From contig JBBPTG010000234.1 in assembly GCA_038093975.1 (NCBI GenBank), positions 1 through 37,491 of the forward strand: a stretch of 37,491 bases of DNA, in the 5' to 3' direction. Within the stretch, counting starts at the first letter, position 1. Each line of letters starts with the position of its first letter. This DNA is from Chalciporus piperatus (Eukaryota; Basidiomycota; Agaricomycetes; Boletales; Boletaceae). Made by a program: the position numbers and the translations under genes. The notes under the pieces were generated by a model. The model had not been told where the DNA came from, made no database searches, and worked only from the letters and a program-made list of their open reading frames with translations. Below, piece after piece: positions 10,160 through 21,300 of the stretch.

Positions 10160-12277
10160 TGTCCTTGCATCCCGATTGATCTATGTATGATCAAGTCTGA
10201 GTCGACGTGGCCACGACTACGGAATGAAACCACTCATCTTCTCAGGGTGAAGCGGCATTGACATAGTACCAATCTTGAAGGTCAAGCCCAAGGCAAGTAA
10301 CTCCAATCCTACGGCTTCCAGTAGTGTTCCGACAACGAGCATATGTTGATCATCGTGGACGGCGGCAAGCACTAAACTAGTTGTAGTGAACAGGAAACGA
10401 ATTATGCAAGAGAATGTAAAGGAATGGAAACGAATTATTGAGCAGCGATGGCAATAAAACATGAAAATCGATTTTCGTCCTCGCCCAAGGTGAGGCACGA
10501 AGGTCCCTGCAACACTGATCATCTCAGACTCTTACCCGGCAACAGCATCAATGAGTGGCACAGGGAAAGTGTTCGCCGCCTTGAAGGGAGCAGCCGACAA
10601 CAGGCGATAGTCCAAGCAGAAAGCTCAGTCAAGAATGCCAGCGCATTGCTTGACATAATCAGCGGCGGTTACGGGTCCTAATAGTCCGTTGGGATTCCGC
10701 ATTCCGTCTACGGCCAGGAGCGGAACCACGTCATCCACTCACAACATATCAACCTCCTGAATGGATTGCGAGGTTGGTGAGGGCTCGTTGCATGCTCTAG
10801 ATGAGACTTACCATGCGGGTGATAGTACATGGCCCTGTCGGACGGCTGGGCAGTGGCCGCTGGGCTTTGACTCCATTCTCGATGCCCTTTCCATGTTGGC
10901 ACGCAGACTTTGAGTAGACTACATATTATGATTCACAAAAGCTTTGTTATGCACTCTAAGCGCACTGCTAGTTGTTGAAGCTGGTGCCAACCGTAGTCTC
11001 TGTCACCGGTTGCTGACGGTTTGAATCCTGGCCTTGTCACCAGCAACGATGCCATAGGAAGCCATGATGCGAACAATTGAAGGCGCACAAATCCAAATCC
11101 CGCGCAATTGTCGTTCTACTTCTCGGTTGTCTTCACGCCGTACATGGCTAGAGAATACCACCTCCACCCCACTTGCCAGGCACTCTTATTAAGGCGCCCC
11201 CTCCATTCTACCCGGATGCCTCATAAGGCTCATTAAAACGTTTTGTTGTCCAATACCGAAAGTGACAGCCAGTTCGTACCTGGTCGTGAGCGGGCCACAT
11301 ACTTCCTCACCACTGTCTAAAACTCTGCGTAAGGGTGTCTTCGAATCTTGCATGCAACTATTTTCATCTAGGAACTGCTGGTTTCTCCGTTCCTAAATCC
11401 GACGTCCCGGATGTGCGACTGTATCGAGATAACATGGAAACTTTCAGAAGCGACACAGGATGACAAAAACAACTTGAAGGTCTTCGCAAGGTTGTCGCCA
11501 CACGACAACGTTTTCGCGGCGTGCGGATTATCGAGATGGTTCAAACTGCCCAGGAATGGAATGATATGCAATACATTCGAAGTCCCGAGTTGCAGTTCTG
11601 TGCCAACGCTGGCGAGCAAGTTTCCACTTGTTTGTGTGTAGATTCAACTCGTGCCCCTCGAAGTTTATTCAGATGAATGACTACAGCGCCACCGATCTCG
11701 AGATTCGATCCTCTCAATTATGTTGGCCAGATTTGGAGTCTTTTGCATCCGCCACCCACAGATGCATATTGTGCCTTCACACGAATGCAGAGCAGGCAGT
11801 ACGGTCATCGTCGAAGTGAGGCCATTCGGATGACTCGGACCCAGCCATTCACCTCCGAACGAAATCTCAAAATTTTGCCCTTGATTGTGGCCAGTCTCAA
11901 CTTGAAGTGCTTCTGCCTCGAGGAGAGTCGCGAGTTGTACATCATCCTGTAGAGGTCCCGTGGTCGAGATTGAATGGATACCCTTGTGGTATGTGGCCCG
12001 GAAACAGATCGAGGCGTCGCGCTGCGCCGTTATTTGGTTCCGCTGCTTCTTCAGTGACATGGAGTCCCGGAAAGGAACTTGTCGGTTTTGTGTCGGTTGG
12101 TTTGATTGACCGCCTCATGTTACCCCGGACCCCCCATGCCTCATGGATCAACTGACACAAAAGAGCCAACAGGTTGCCGTGCGATACGCTCCATTTGGTC
12201 GACTCAACTTCCAGATGAGCTTAAAAGCGCTCGGTGATTGGCCCTACTCCAACCCATGTTGACCCCCCCCCCTCTCA
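10160..12277. other. About 2.1 kb without a supported gene
   Basis: I find no recognisable domain. Coding-like fragments occur on the minus strand. One, 10902-10708, contains a plausible 55-nt intron (GTAAGT...TTCAG). Another is a 101-codon frame at 10522-10217 with hydrophobic runs. A third is a 131-codon frame at 12060-11665. They do not splice into one convincing protein, and could be gene relics or lineage-specific sequence. A run of nine C lies near 12266. Confidence 0.4.
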
Positions 12278-14935
12278 ATGTTTTCTGAACTCCCACAACC
12301 GTCGAGAGATGGCCCATCGAGTAGTGGCGCACCATTCCGAGTCGATTTCGCTCGTCGAACGGGAAAGGAATCGGAGCTCGCTTCTATATCGTCTCCTGTC
12401 CTCAACCCCTTCACAAACCGCGGTAGCGCTACTGGCGGTCTTGTGGCTCTCAACTTTGCGAAGATCGCACTGCAACTTGAAACGCAAGGGAATCTGTCCA
12501 GGGTCCCTGACACGTTAGCAAAACTCCACACACGGGAGATCATCGACGTGAGCAGTTTGCATCGTGTCAGACTCCTTCCACAACTTTTGATCACGATAGG
12601 AAATCATGGCTATCTCCGCGGAATGGCCCGAACACTTACATTCAAAAGTTGAGGACATCCACCTCATACCAGCCTTCAATGAAACACTCAAACTTCTAAA
12701 TTTCGGGCATGTTCCCCCCGGGCGTTTTGAAGCTCTGCTCGAGTGCGTATAAGTATGGTACCCGCTCCGTTACATGACCTGACTGGATTCCAGGGAATCC
12801 CGACGGATCGAGACGAGTGCTGTGTTAGTTATCACTTGGCCAGCTGTAATTGTTGCTTGCCTCAAATTGGGAACGCCCAAGTCAACTGTACTATTCGTTG
12901 TCTTCGACTCACATCCTCATCCTTCACACCCTCAAGGAGCTGACATCTCACTCAGCACCTCCGTCACATACACGTTGCGCGATTTGAAGCAGGCTCACGA
13001 GTCTCAGGGTGGGACCCAGGATTTAGAACCTTCGGCATATCACATCTTTGTCGCCAAGGCTCATTGCGATCCAAATTCTCCAAGGGCTCAAGATCGCGTC
13101 AAAGCGGAATTCCAAAGGATGGGAGGGGAAAACAATGCTTTGAGATCCCATACAGAGCGGTTTCGATCGGAGGTTTCAGCACAGGCGTCATATACTTCGG
13201 GATCAGTTCCCCCGCCCACAAAGCGTTCCCGCCGTGGGACAAATGTCAACGCCGTCGCTGGGCCATCTCAGCTTCCGTCTAGCCATCCTTCGCGACGTCC
13301 TGACGATACATTCCCTCCCGTTGCTGGGCCATCTCGACTCCCCGACGTTGACGTCGAACGCCGCGTCGGCGGCGCCAGTGCACGCTCGACGATCGATTTG
13401 GATTTTGAGTTGGCTGTCAGCCTACAGAATGACGACCTACAGAACGACGACCTACACCTTGACGACCTACACCTTGACGACCTACGCATTGACGACCTAC
13501 AAATTGGCGACCTACAAATTGGCGACTACGACTTACAGGATCGAGCTGAGCTCCTCCTACGGACGTTCACATGTGGCATATGTATGGATGAACGTCCTGA
13601 GCATAATCTCGCGTGGGTAGATCAGTGCTCGCACTCGATCTGTAGGGACTGTTTGACGGATTTCGTGATATCCAAGATTCAAGAACGCCAATTTCCGATC
13701 CTGTGTCCCATCTGCATGGCTAACCCCGCTACGAGCGCCAACCCTGTTGGTGAGTAACACTTATTTGACCAAGTACCCGGGACTCAAATGTCATTTCAGA
13801 AATTCCCAGGTCTCTCGTCGAGATACTTGACGTCACCGAGGAACAGTTAAACACCTTGACTGGGATGGAGTTGGCTCCATTCACCGTACAAGTCCTGTGT
13901 CGCAAGTGAGCGGGCCACGTTGCTCAACTGATGCGTTTATCGGCGACTTACACTTTATTTCGCAGGTGCAAGCACCACGGGCTTTTAGATCGCCAAGATT
14001 GGACGGAACTTTCGAAGATCGAGTGCCCTCGTTGCAAACATATGTGGTGTAAGAAGTGCGACCAAACGATCGCCAGAGGCGGCCCCCCGCACTCGTGCGA
14101 CGGATCAAATGAGCTCAGAAAGTTGATGAAACACATGGGTTGGAAAGCTTGTCCTCGTGCGTCTCTCCTCCATGTCTATACACACCTCGTGACGTTCAAA
14201 TCCATGTTCAGAATGTATGACGCCAATCCAGAGAACAACGGGGTGTGATCACATCACGGTAAGTGTCGACTTCACTCTAGTTCGCCATGCAGTCTAACTT
14301 GGTTTTTCACCACTTAGTGCATCGTGCCTGGATGCAATACCCACTTTTGCTACCTCTGCGGCGAAATGATAGCCCGTGCACCTCCGTCGCAACAAGTGGG
14401 ACCGGAAGTGATGGCGCACAATGTCAGGTGTCCGGTTAACAGACCACCTCGCTCTGACGAAACGGATCATGCGCCGTTCATCCCCCCTCTCCCAACTGTA
14501 GAACATGTAATGAACCCCGGGCCTCACATGGGATTGCAACCACCCGAGGCTCCGACTCATACATTAATCATGGCGACTCGCGATGGTCGTGGGAATGTGG
14601 TACGCATACCGCGTGGTTGGTACGAACCTCGGGCCATTTCTCGGCGTAACAGACCTCCTCGCTCCGACGAAAGGGATCATACGCCGTTCATCCCCCCTCT
14701 CCCGACCCTTGAAACCGTAGAAGAGGTAACGAACGCCGGGTCCTACATGGCATTGCAACCACCCGAGGCTCCGACATTAACCAGGGCGACTCGCGATGGT
14801 CGTGGGCGTGTGGCACACATACCCGCCCCGCCGCCTGGTTCGTACGATCCCCAGGCCCCTGGTGAGTACTGGCAAATGGTGGCTGCGCATGTGCTCAGCC
14901 GTGATAATCGTAATGCTCGGCCGGAAAGGACGTGA
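12278..14935 (+). CDS. RBR-type (RING-IBR-RING2) E3 ubiquitin ligase (about 776 aa)
   Basis: E3 ligase of the RING-between-RING class, which passes ubiquitin through a catalytic Cys in RING2. Seven exons give 2331 nt without an internal stop: 12278-12547, 12600-12742, 12794-13749, 13800-13905, 13966-14156, 14212-14258 and 14318-14935. Order: an unrecognised N-terminal region with the segment FVVFDSHPHPSHPQGA, a Pro/Ser-rich linker, seven pentapeptide-like repeats (348-382), RING1 (CGICMDE...CSHSICRDCL...CPIC, from about 398), IBR (CKHH...CPRCKHMWCKKC), and RING2 (KACPQCMTPI...GCDHITC...CNTHFCYLCG), whose first half is rebuilt only by splicing 14157-14211. The likely catalytic Cys is in HITC. 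The C-terminal tail holds a duplicated 70-aa unit. The first exon is inferred from phase-compatible splicing to GAA ATC ATG at 12600; translation could instead start at 12606. Confidence 0.87.
13422..13526 (+). repeat. Seven 15-bp tandem repeats encoding pentapeptides
   Basis: Seven units of CTACxxxxTGRCGAC type encode LQNDD, LQNDD, LHLDD, LHLDD, LRIDD, LQIGD and LQIGD, followed by a degenerate eighth. Read as xDLxx, they match the consensus of pentapeptide-repeat proteins. Confidence 0.9.
14438..14835 (+). repeat. 210-bp direct duplication in the RBR ligase tail
   Basis: The unit starting at 14438 (NRPPRSDETDHAPFIPPLP) recurs at 14648 (NRPPRSDERDHTPFIPPLP). The frame is kept, with later shared blocks LQPPEAPT and ATRDGRG. 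The second copy is slightly shorter, and the copies have diverged at many positions. Confidence 0.85.
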
Positions 14936-15380
14936 TTTGGACCAATGGTTAAAGTTGCTTGTCATGATGACGGAATCCTTGTATGTATACGTATGATTTT
15001 ATTTATGACAATATGATTCCATGCAAGTTGTCTAGGCAAGCCGTAACGCCGCGTGAGCGAATCAGAATATCCAGCCTCTCCCAGACCACGGCAAAGTTCG
15101 ACATGATGCGTCATCGATCGAGCGCCACGCATCCGAGGAGTGACCGAGATTGTTAAGGAGACGATGATGCTAAACTGGAGGATGCTCAAGTGGCGCGAGC
15201 TGCAGAGAATCCTCCAATACGCAGTGGTCCGAACGAGCGTTCCACGCTGGAAGGGGGACTTCGACCGAGACACGTCGAGCAGTAGCAAAGTGTATTACGA
15301 ACACTGACTCGGTCAGTCTACCCTTGTGCAGACTAAGAATCCTAGTGATACAAAACAGTAGCGTCACGGATAGCATTTGA
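14936..15380. other. Short convergent intergenic region
   Basis: This lies between the stop codons of the RBR ligase (+) and the giant GTPase-vWA gene (-). I see no gene in it; it probably carries both 3' ends. Confidence 0.5.
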
Positions 15381-18300
15381 TTAATGCATCAACGCTCCTC
15401 TTGGCTTTCTCAACGATTCCGCAATTCCTAAGAATGTCTCCGCGAGTTGGACCTATTCACGAATGTCGTCGAGGGTTAACCAACGTCGGAGAAAATCCGC
15501 AACGAGACAACGTACCGTATCGAGTGCCTTTGTGAACGATGAAGCGATCGTCGCAGCAGCCGGAGCGAGCGGGTCCCTCGGTGCGTTGTCTTGCGCCTCG
15601 TGCGCGATCTCTGCCATCCTACGAAGGTATGTAGAGGAAGCATCGGGACCGAACGAAACAGAGTGGAACGACAGTGGTTTTCTGCAAGTGGGTAGGGCAG
15701 TCAGTTCTTCAACGTCAATGTTAGTTACATTGCAACCACCCACCCAAGTCGAACAGCCGTGCGGCAAAGGTCCTGCATGATATTGTCTCCGATGCTGCAT
15801 TCGCCATCTGAAAGGAAAATAATGACTGGACACCTTTTTGCTGGTGATGAGTACTTGTGCGGGCGAAGCTAACAAAGATAGATGTACCTCTCTGTGCTCC
15901 AGCTCTGCTCCATGACGGTCTGTGCTTGCTGGATCGCGAGACTAAAGTTGGTACTACCATGAGTGGTGAAGGGAAGCAAGTGATCTAACAATTGGTCCGG
16001 AGAGCTCGTAAAGTCATTCACAATGGGGTTTGCAACCTCGTGGTCGAATAAGATCACACTGTACGCATCTCGTCGAGCAGCATGAGACCCAGCGATAGCT
16101 GCCGCGCGAGCGCTCCAGAAGCTGTGCAGCGAGGAAAGAACGGCCCCGAATCTGTTGTTTGAATGAGCTACAATGCGAGGCGACGCTGGTGTGTTTGGAA
16201 GTGGCCGTCTGTCGCTGTAACTCATGGAACCAGAACTATACGGGAGGAGGGTGAGCAAACCATGATTTAATGACAATTAAAAGGAGCGCACTGGTCTGCC
16301 ACAAAGATGCTGTGTATCATCCGCAGAGTCAATATTGGACGTGGTATGAGAATGGCATGGGTGAACTTACACATGGAAGGCTTGCTGCATCACCACGGGA
16401 TTCCTGCAAGAGAATTGGTGTCCGTCCTGTGATATGTAGCCCATACTTGCAGGCGCGGTGTTGTGGTTTAACGGAGCATGGAAATGTGGTAGAACACAAT
16501 AAGAAGGTAGTGCTGCATTTCCAGCCGCGGCAGTATGCTCAGGACCTGTGCATTGTGTTAGTATGCGTTTAACCAAATGTAATGCCATTTCATCTTTCAT
16601 ACCTCTACACATTGAATCACTGCGGACGGATGAGTCAGAGAAATACGCTCAGTCATGACCCAACACACCATTTGGCAAAGTTTGATTGCTCTTCCCTTGA
16701 ATATGGGTCCTTGAAACCTGGCCTCGACTCAGACATTGGCTCATATATGATGCAACAAATATTGCCTTACCGCTTCTCTTCCAAAAGAGATTATGCGTGA
16801 GGAAATCCTTGGGCTTATCGGGATCCGGCTGTAGCCTCTTTGTGATGTGCTGTATCTCCAGATTTCTCGCACATGCAGCTTCATCGTGAGCCCGGCAGTA
16901 ATCGATGTGGACGTGCCTGCCCATCGCTTGGCAAACGAGGTTGCACATCATAGGTGCACCCTCATCATTGGTGGAAAAATTTCTCCCTTCGATCTCGAGT
17001 GAAGCATCGTCGGGCCCATCCAGCGTCCAACGAGCACGGGACATGGACCCATGACGTGTCTCGTGTTCTTGCTGAGGATGTCCTGAGTGATCGTCAGCAG
17101 AAAGCATGGGCGAGGTGTCATCGTTGTCGTACCCAGAGGTAAAGTGCAGAAGTAACCACAGTTTTCACACCTGGATCAGTCATCAGAGAAGGTAGATACA
17201 CGGAAAACCTCGACGACCGTACCTTGCCTCGCAGAAATGAATGACTTTGTTGTCAAGGCTGTGATTGTGAGGGCCCTTATGCTTCGTGGCACCGGGCGGG
17301 ATAGGCTTGATGCATTTCACCCGTTTCGCCACTGTGACAGCAATCATTACAACCAACCGAGGAAAAGAGTCAATGTTCCAACAAACCTTGGGTGTACTGT
17401 GAACAACCCATTGGTATGAGAATACCCACGCGAGAATCATAAGTGGGTTCGTACCTTTGTATACTGGAATGTCTCGTTTCTGCCAGTGAACGTCGCTTCA
17501 ATCGAGTGCGGCGCAGTTTCAATCTCGCAAATTCCAGGTGCAGAGCAAATGGAAGTGCACAAATGTTCTTGGCTGTTCACCGTCCATCAGAACAAGAAGG
17601 GCATTACAAGTTGCACACGCACCCGCAGAGGTGAATCGCGGAGGGGTCCAGACCGTGCATGTGATCCTGGTCAGAGCACAAGCGTTTGCACAAATGACAC
17701 TGGATGGAGCAAAATCGAGCGTCGCATTCATGTTGATCATGAGCGACATCGCTTCAACGTCGGTGAGCTCGGGCATCGCAGTATTCCCAATCGAGAACCC
17801 ACCTTGGAATTCGGCATGTGCCAGGACAATAATATACAGCGCCGTCGACTAACCTCACACCAGATAAACCACATGGCTGGCGATAGCACATATGAACAGT
17901 CAGTCGTCGATAGCGAATCGTGGTATGCACCCCTTACCTTGCCGCATTCATGGTTTGGCGCAGCGCACAAGTGTTCGTCGTCGGGATGGTCAATAACCTT
18001 GGTCACAATTGAGTCGACGGAGCAAAATTTTACAGAGAGAGACGCACCTGTGCGCATACATCGAGACACCCGTGCCTTCCTGCGAATTTGCATTGTTTCC
18101 CACACAAGTGCTGTTTCGCGACACATCTACGAAAGATGCCAGTGAGTCAGAGCGCCACATGTTAATAAAGCTAGGACATACATGTGCTTTCCTGCATGGC
18201 CAGCACTACGATGAACACTGATCAGCACCCGCCAAGACCTCAAAGTCCAGAATCACATACGTCATAGTACACGGTTCATGCTCCTCAGAAGCCTCCAAAC

Positions 18301-21300
18301 AGAAATCACACAAGTGAGCACACGAATGATCCGTCGAACAATCATGTGGCCCAGGATGGAGTCGACTCTGCACACAAGACAACTGGCAATTCGAGCACTG
18401 CAACTTGCATATCTGCACGTTGCTCTTCAGATCCACGACTGTGTTCTCGAAAGTTCGCTTCAGCTCATCGATGCTGGCAAGTCCGGTTTGGAAACGCGAG
18501 AGGTTCTGAGTGAGCCATTCTTGTACGTGGGCGATACGGAGATTAACAATGGTCTCGAGATAGTTGGAAAGACCTGTGATCCATTCTGCTTCAGGGATGT
18601 GTGGACGAGACGTGTGTCCCTGCCAGGCGGTTCGGAGAACTGTTAGCGTGTTTTCTCGGAATGCGGACGGTTCTGTGCTGCTGCCAGAAAGGAATAACTG
18701 GTGGGGTGTATCGGGAAGGTCGACTGGTAGATCTGTATCCAAATTCTGGGTCGAGAATTAGTGGTGTGAATGGTGCGTGGCGAGAGGAGCAGATCCCACC
18801 TTCAACGGTTCCCGCTCCGGAACGATCTCCGCATATCCAAATACCAACGCATTAGGGAGCAGCGTCGATATCAACTGTGCCCGATGAGACGCCATGGTTT
18901 CTGCGCAAAAGAACAGTCAAGTACTTCTCCACGCAACTCAACTGTGATGAACTTACGAGACATCGCACCCCAGTCGTTCGCCTTCAAAACGGTCACGTGT
19001 CAACAGGTGATATCGCATCGAAAGGCAGACTGACCTTCAACTTCGCCATCAATGTCTTCATCATATGCAAAAATTCTCCGGCCGCTCGGTGCGTGACGTC
19101 TTGTTGATCCAGACGTCTCTTGAGCACCGGGAACAGTTTATAAAACTCTGTGGACTCGATAACGGGCCTGAACAATCATGAGTGACGTGTGAGTACTTGT
19201 CTGACAAGGGTGTAAAGATCCTACCATGGGATGATGTTCAGCTTTCCGGCATGGAGACGAGAGATGAAGTTCGATTCCTGCTCATCTTGCACGATCCTCT
19301 GAAACTTCAACGAAAACCTAGCAACAGACCCGAATGAATGATCAACACGACTGCAAGACAAACCGAACCCACTCTTTCGCAATCTCGGCCTTGTCAGAAT
19401 CGACGACATCCTATGAAAAACGAACGAATCAGATAATGACCTACTTGCGACTCGTATTTGCTCCAACCCACCTTGATGATGATGACCAACGTCGACTGGA
19501 ACAACGATGGATTCGCTTTCGGATCCAACACCGTCGAACTCGATTGGAAGGACTGGAAAAGCCCAGTGATATCACGACTCAACGCGAAATTGTTACGGAA
19601 CAACACCTGAACGCGAGTTCGAGTTTAAGATCAACATTCGTCCTGCTGATCAAGGAGCTCGTGATGACGTACCAAGTTCGAGATGGCCGTGTTGAACAAG
19701 ACGAGCAGCGTGTCCTCCTGCGCCGAACGTTCGATACTATGTACACCTGCATGTATGCGCAGTCAGCAAAACGAGCCTCTCAAACACTAATGCGGCGAAC
19801 CTTCGAAATCCAAAGCGACGATCAACGCGTCTTGAGTGGGCGTCACCGACATCCAAATTCCCTCCGTCGTACGCATCGCCGACCCCGCAAACGATGTATC
19901 CACCAAATGATTCAACGCAAAACTCTTCCCCACAGACTGTTCTCCCATCGACGTCACCACCTTGACGGGCTACACTCGTCGTCAGAACCCGCGCAAATCA
20001 CGAAGAGAAGAAGAAAGTGACGCAAACGCACCTTGGAAGCCATGTACGACTGGAACAACGACTCGTACCACCCAAACGAAAGGCTATCCACGATCCTGTT
20101 CACATCCGCTCCCAACAACGTCTTTTCCAATTCGGGCGAGGATACACCATCCTTGAGCGGAATGAACCGATTTTCCCTCGCGACCGCGATATGGATCGGA
20201 ATCAAACACAAGAAATCCACGGTCCATTCGCCAGCGCAGTATTGCGAGACGTTCCATGGTCGAGAATAGGGGCCGCTTTCAAGTAACTCGGAGGCGAAGA
20301 CGGAAAAGGATGCTGAAGAAACTTTGATGGATCTGAGAACGTCCCCCGTGGGTTTCTTGGTCGCACGTTCGAAATCTTGAATCATTTCCTCGAAATGAGG
20401 TGAATACATCCCATAATCCCGGTCGGTCACGAACACCAACGTCTTCTGGCTCCTCAAACTCGACGAAGAGATCGTCTCGCGCTGTACAGCGGGCAACACT
20501 GGAAACCGAGTCCATACTTCGGAGAAACAGTTGATGAGACAGTTGTGAGCAGTGGCGTTGGCCGTACGGGAGGACGAGCCGCGGATGCCTTTCTCCTTGA
20601 AAGTGAACTCGGTAACTTTGCGAGTGATGTCGAGAGCATAGGATTGGCAGACGTGTTGGGGTAAATCGAGCGTGAGCAGGTGGACCGCCGTCCTGCTGGT
20701 CAGCGATGTGACGACGGGATTCATCTCGACAGTCAAGCCCGGGATATTCAACGGAACCCCCTCCGTCGATCCAAAGGTACTCCAGTGATAAGCTGTCACA
20801 GCCAGATCATTTCCCTGAGCTTGCGCGACCAGCAAACAGGAACCGTCTGGCGTAGAGCTTACGCTATACGGAATCTGTTTGAGATCGAGAGTGGCAGGTC
20901 TGTGTATTCCCTCATTAATCGGCCACGATCGAGGCAACGAAATGGAGATGAAAGGAGACACACCGGAACTGGAGGGTCACGAATGAGAAAACCCTAGCCT
21001 GAGCCTGCGAATCCACGAGCAGCACTTCCTCGCTACCGCTAATGAAACACGCCCCGCGAATCAATGTTCCATCAGCATACCACTGACTCAACGAGATCGA
21101 CCTTCCGAGAGCCTGGAAACGTCTCGCATCGTCGAATGCAAAGATATGCAGTTGGAGCTAAGTTGAAAGAGACACGTGCGTCAATCGAGTGGATGGAGAT
21201 ACAATCTCAGCCAAAAACTTACTTTATCGGCCAAGACGACGCACAGAATCCTCTTCGACTCATCGTATGCCAACAGGAAATCATGCCCGATCTTCTCTCG

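Noticed and set aside
10217..10522. Minus-strand hydrophobic frame resembling a hydrophobin or small secreted protein
   Set aside because: The eight-cysteine pattern is absent in every frame, and no clear signal peptide or splice model was found.
10980..11044. tRNA-like segment: GCTGGTG...CACCAGC ends with GGTTTGAATCC inside
   Set aside because: The T-loop-like motif is too far from the 3' acceptor strand, the length is about 65 nt, and no anticodon arm folds in the right place.
11665..12060. Minus-strand 131-codon open frame
   Set aside because: No recognisable motif, no plausible neighbouring exons, and open frames also occur on the other strand.
13422..13526. CRISPR-like array
   Set aside because: The 15-bp units are contiguous without spacers, lie inside a coding exon, and the genome is eukaryotic.
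15463..17852. Several plus-strand open frames of 60-220 codons across 15.4-21.5 kb
   Set aside because: They are antisense to exons of the giant minus-strand gene, whose conserved motifs and splice sites explain the region.
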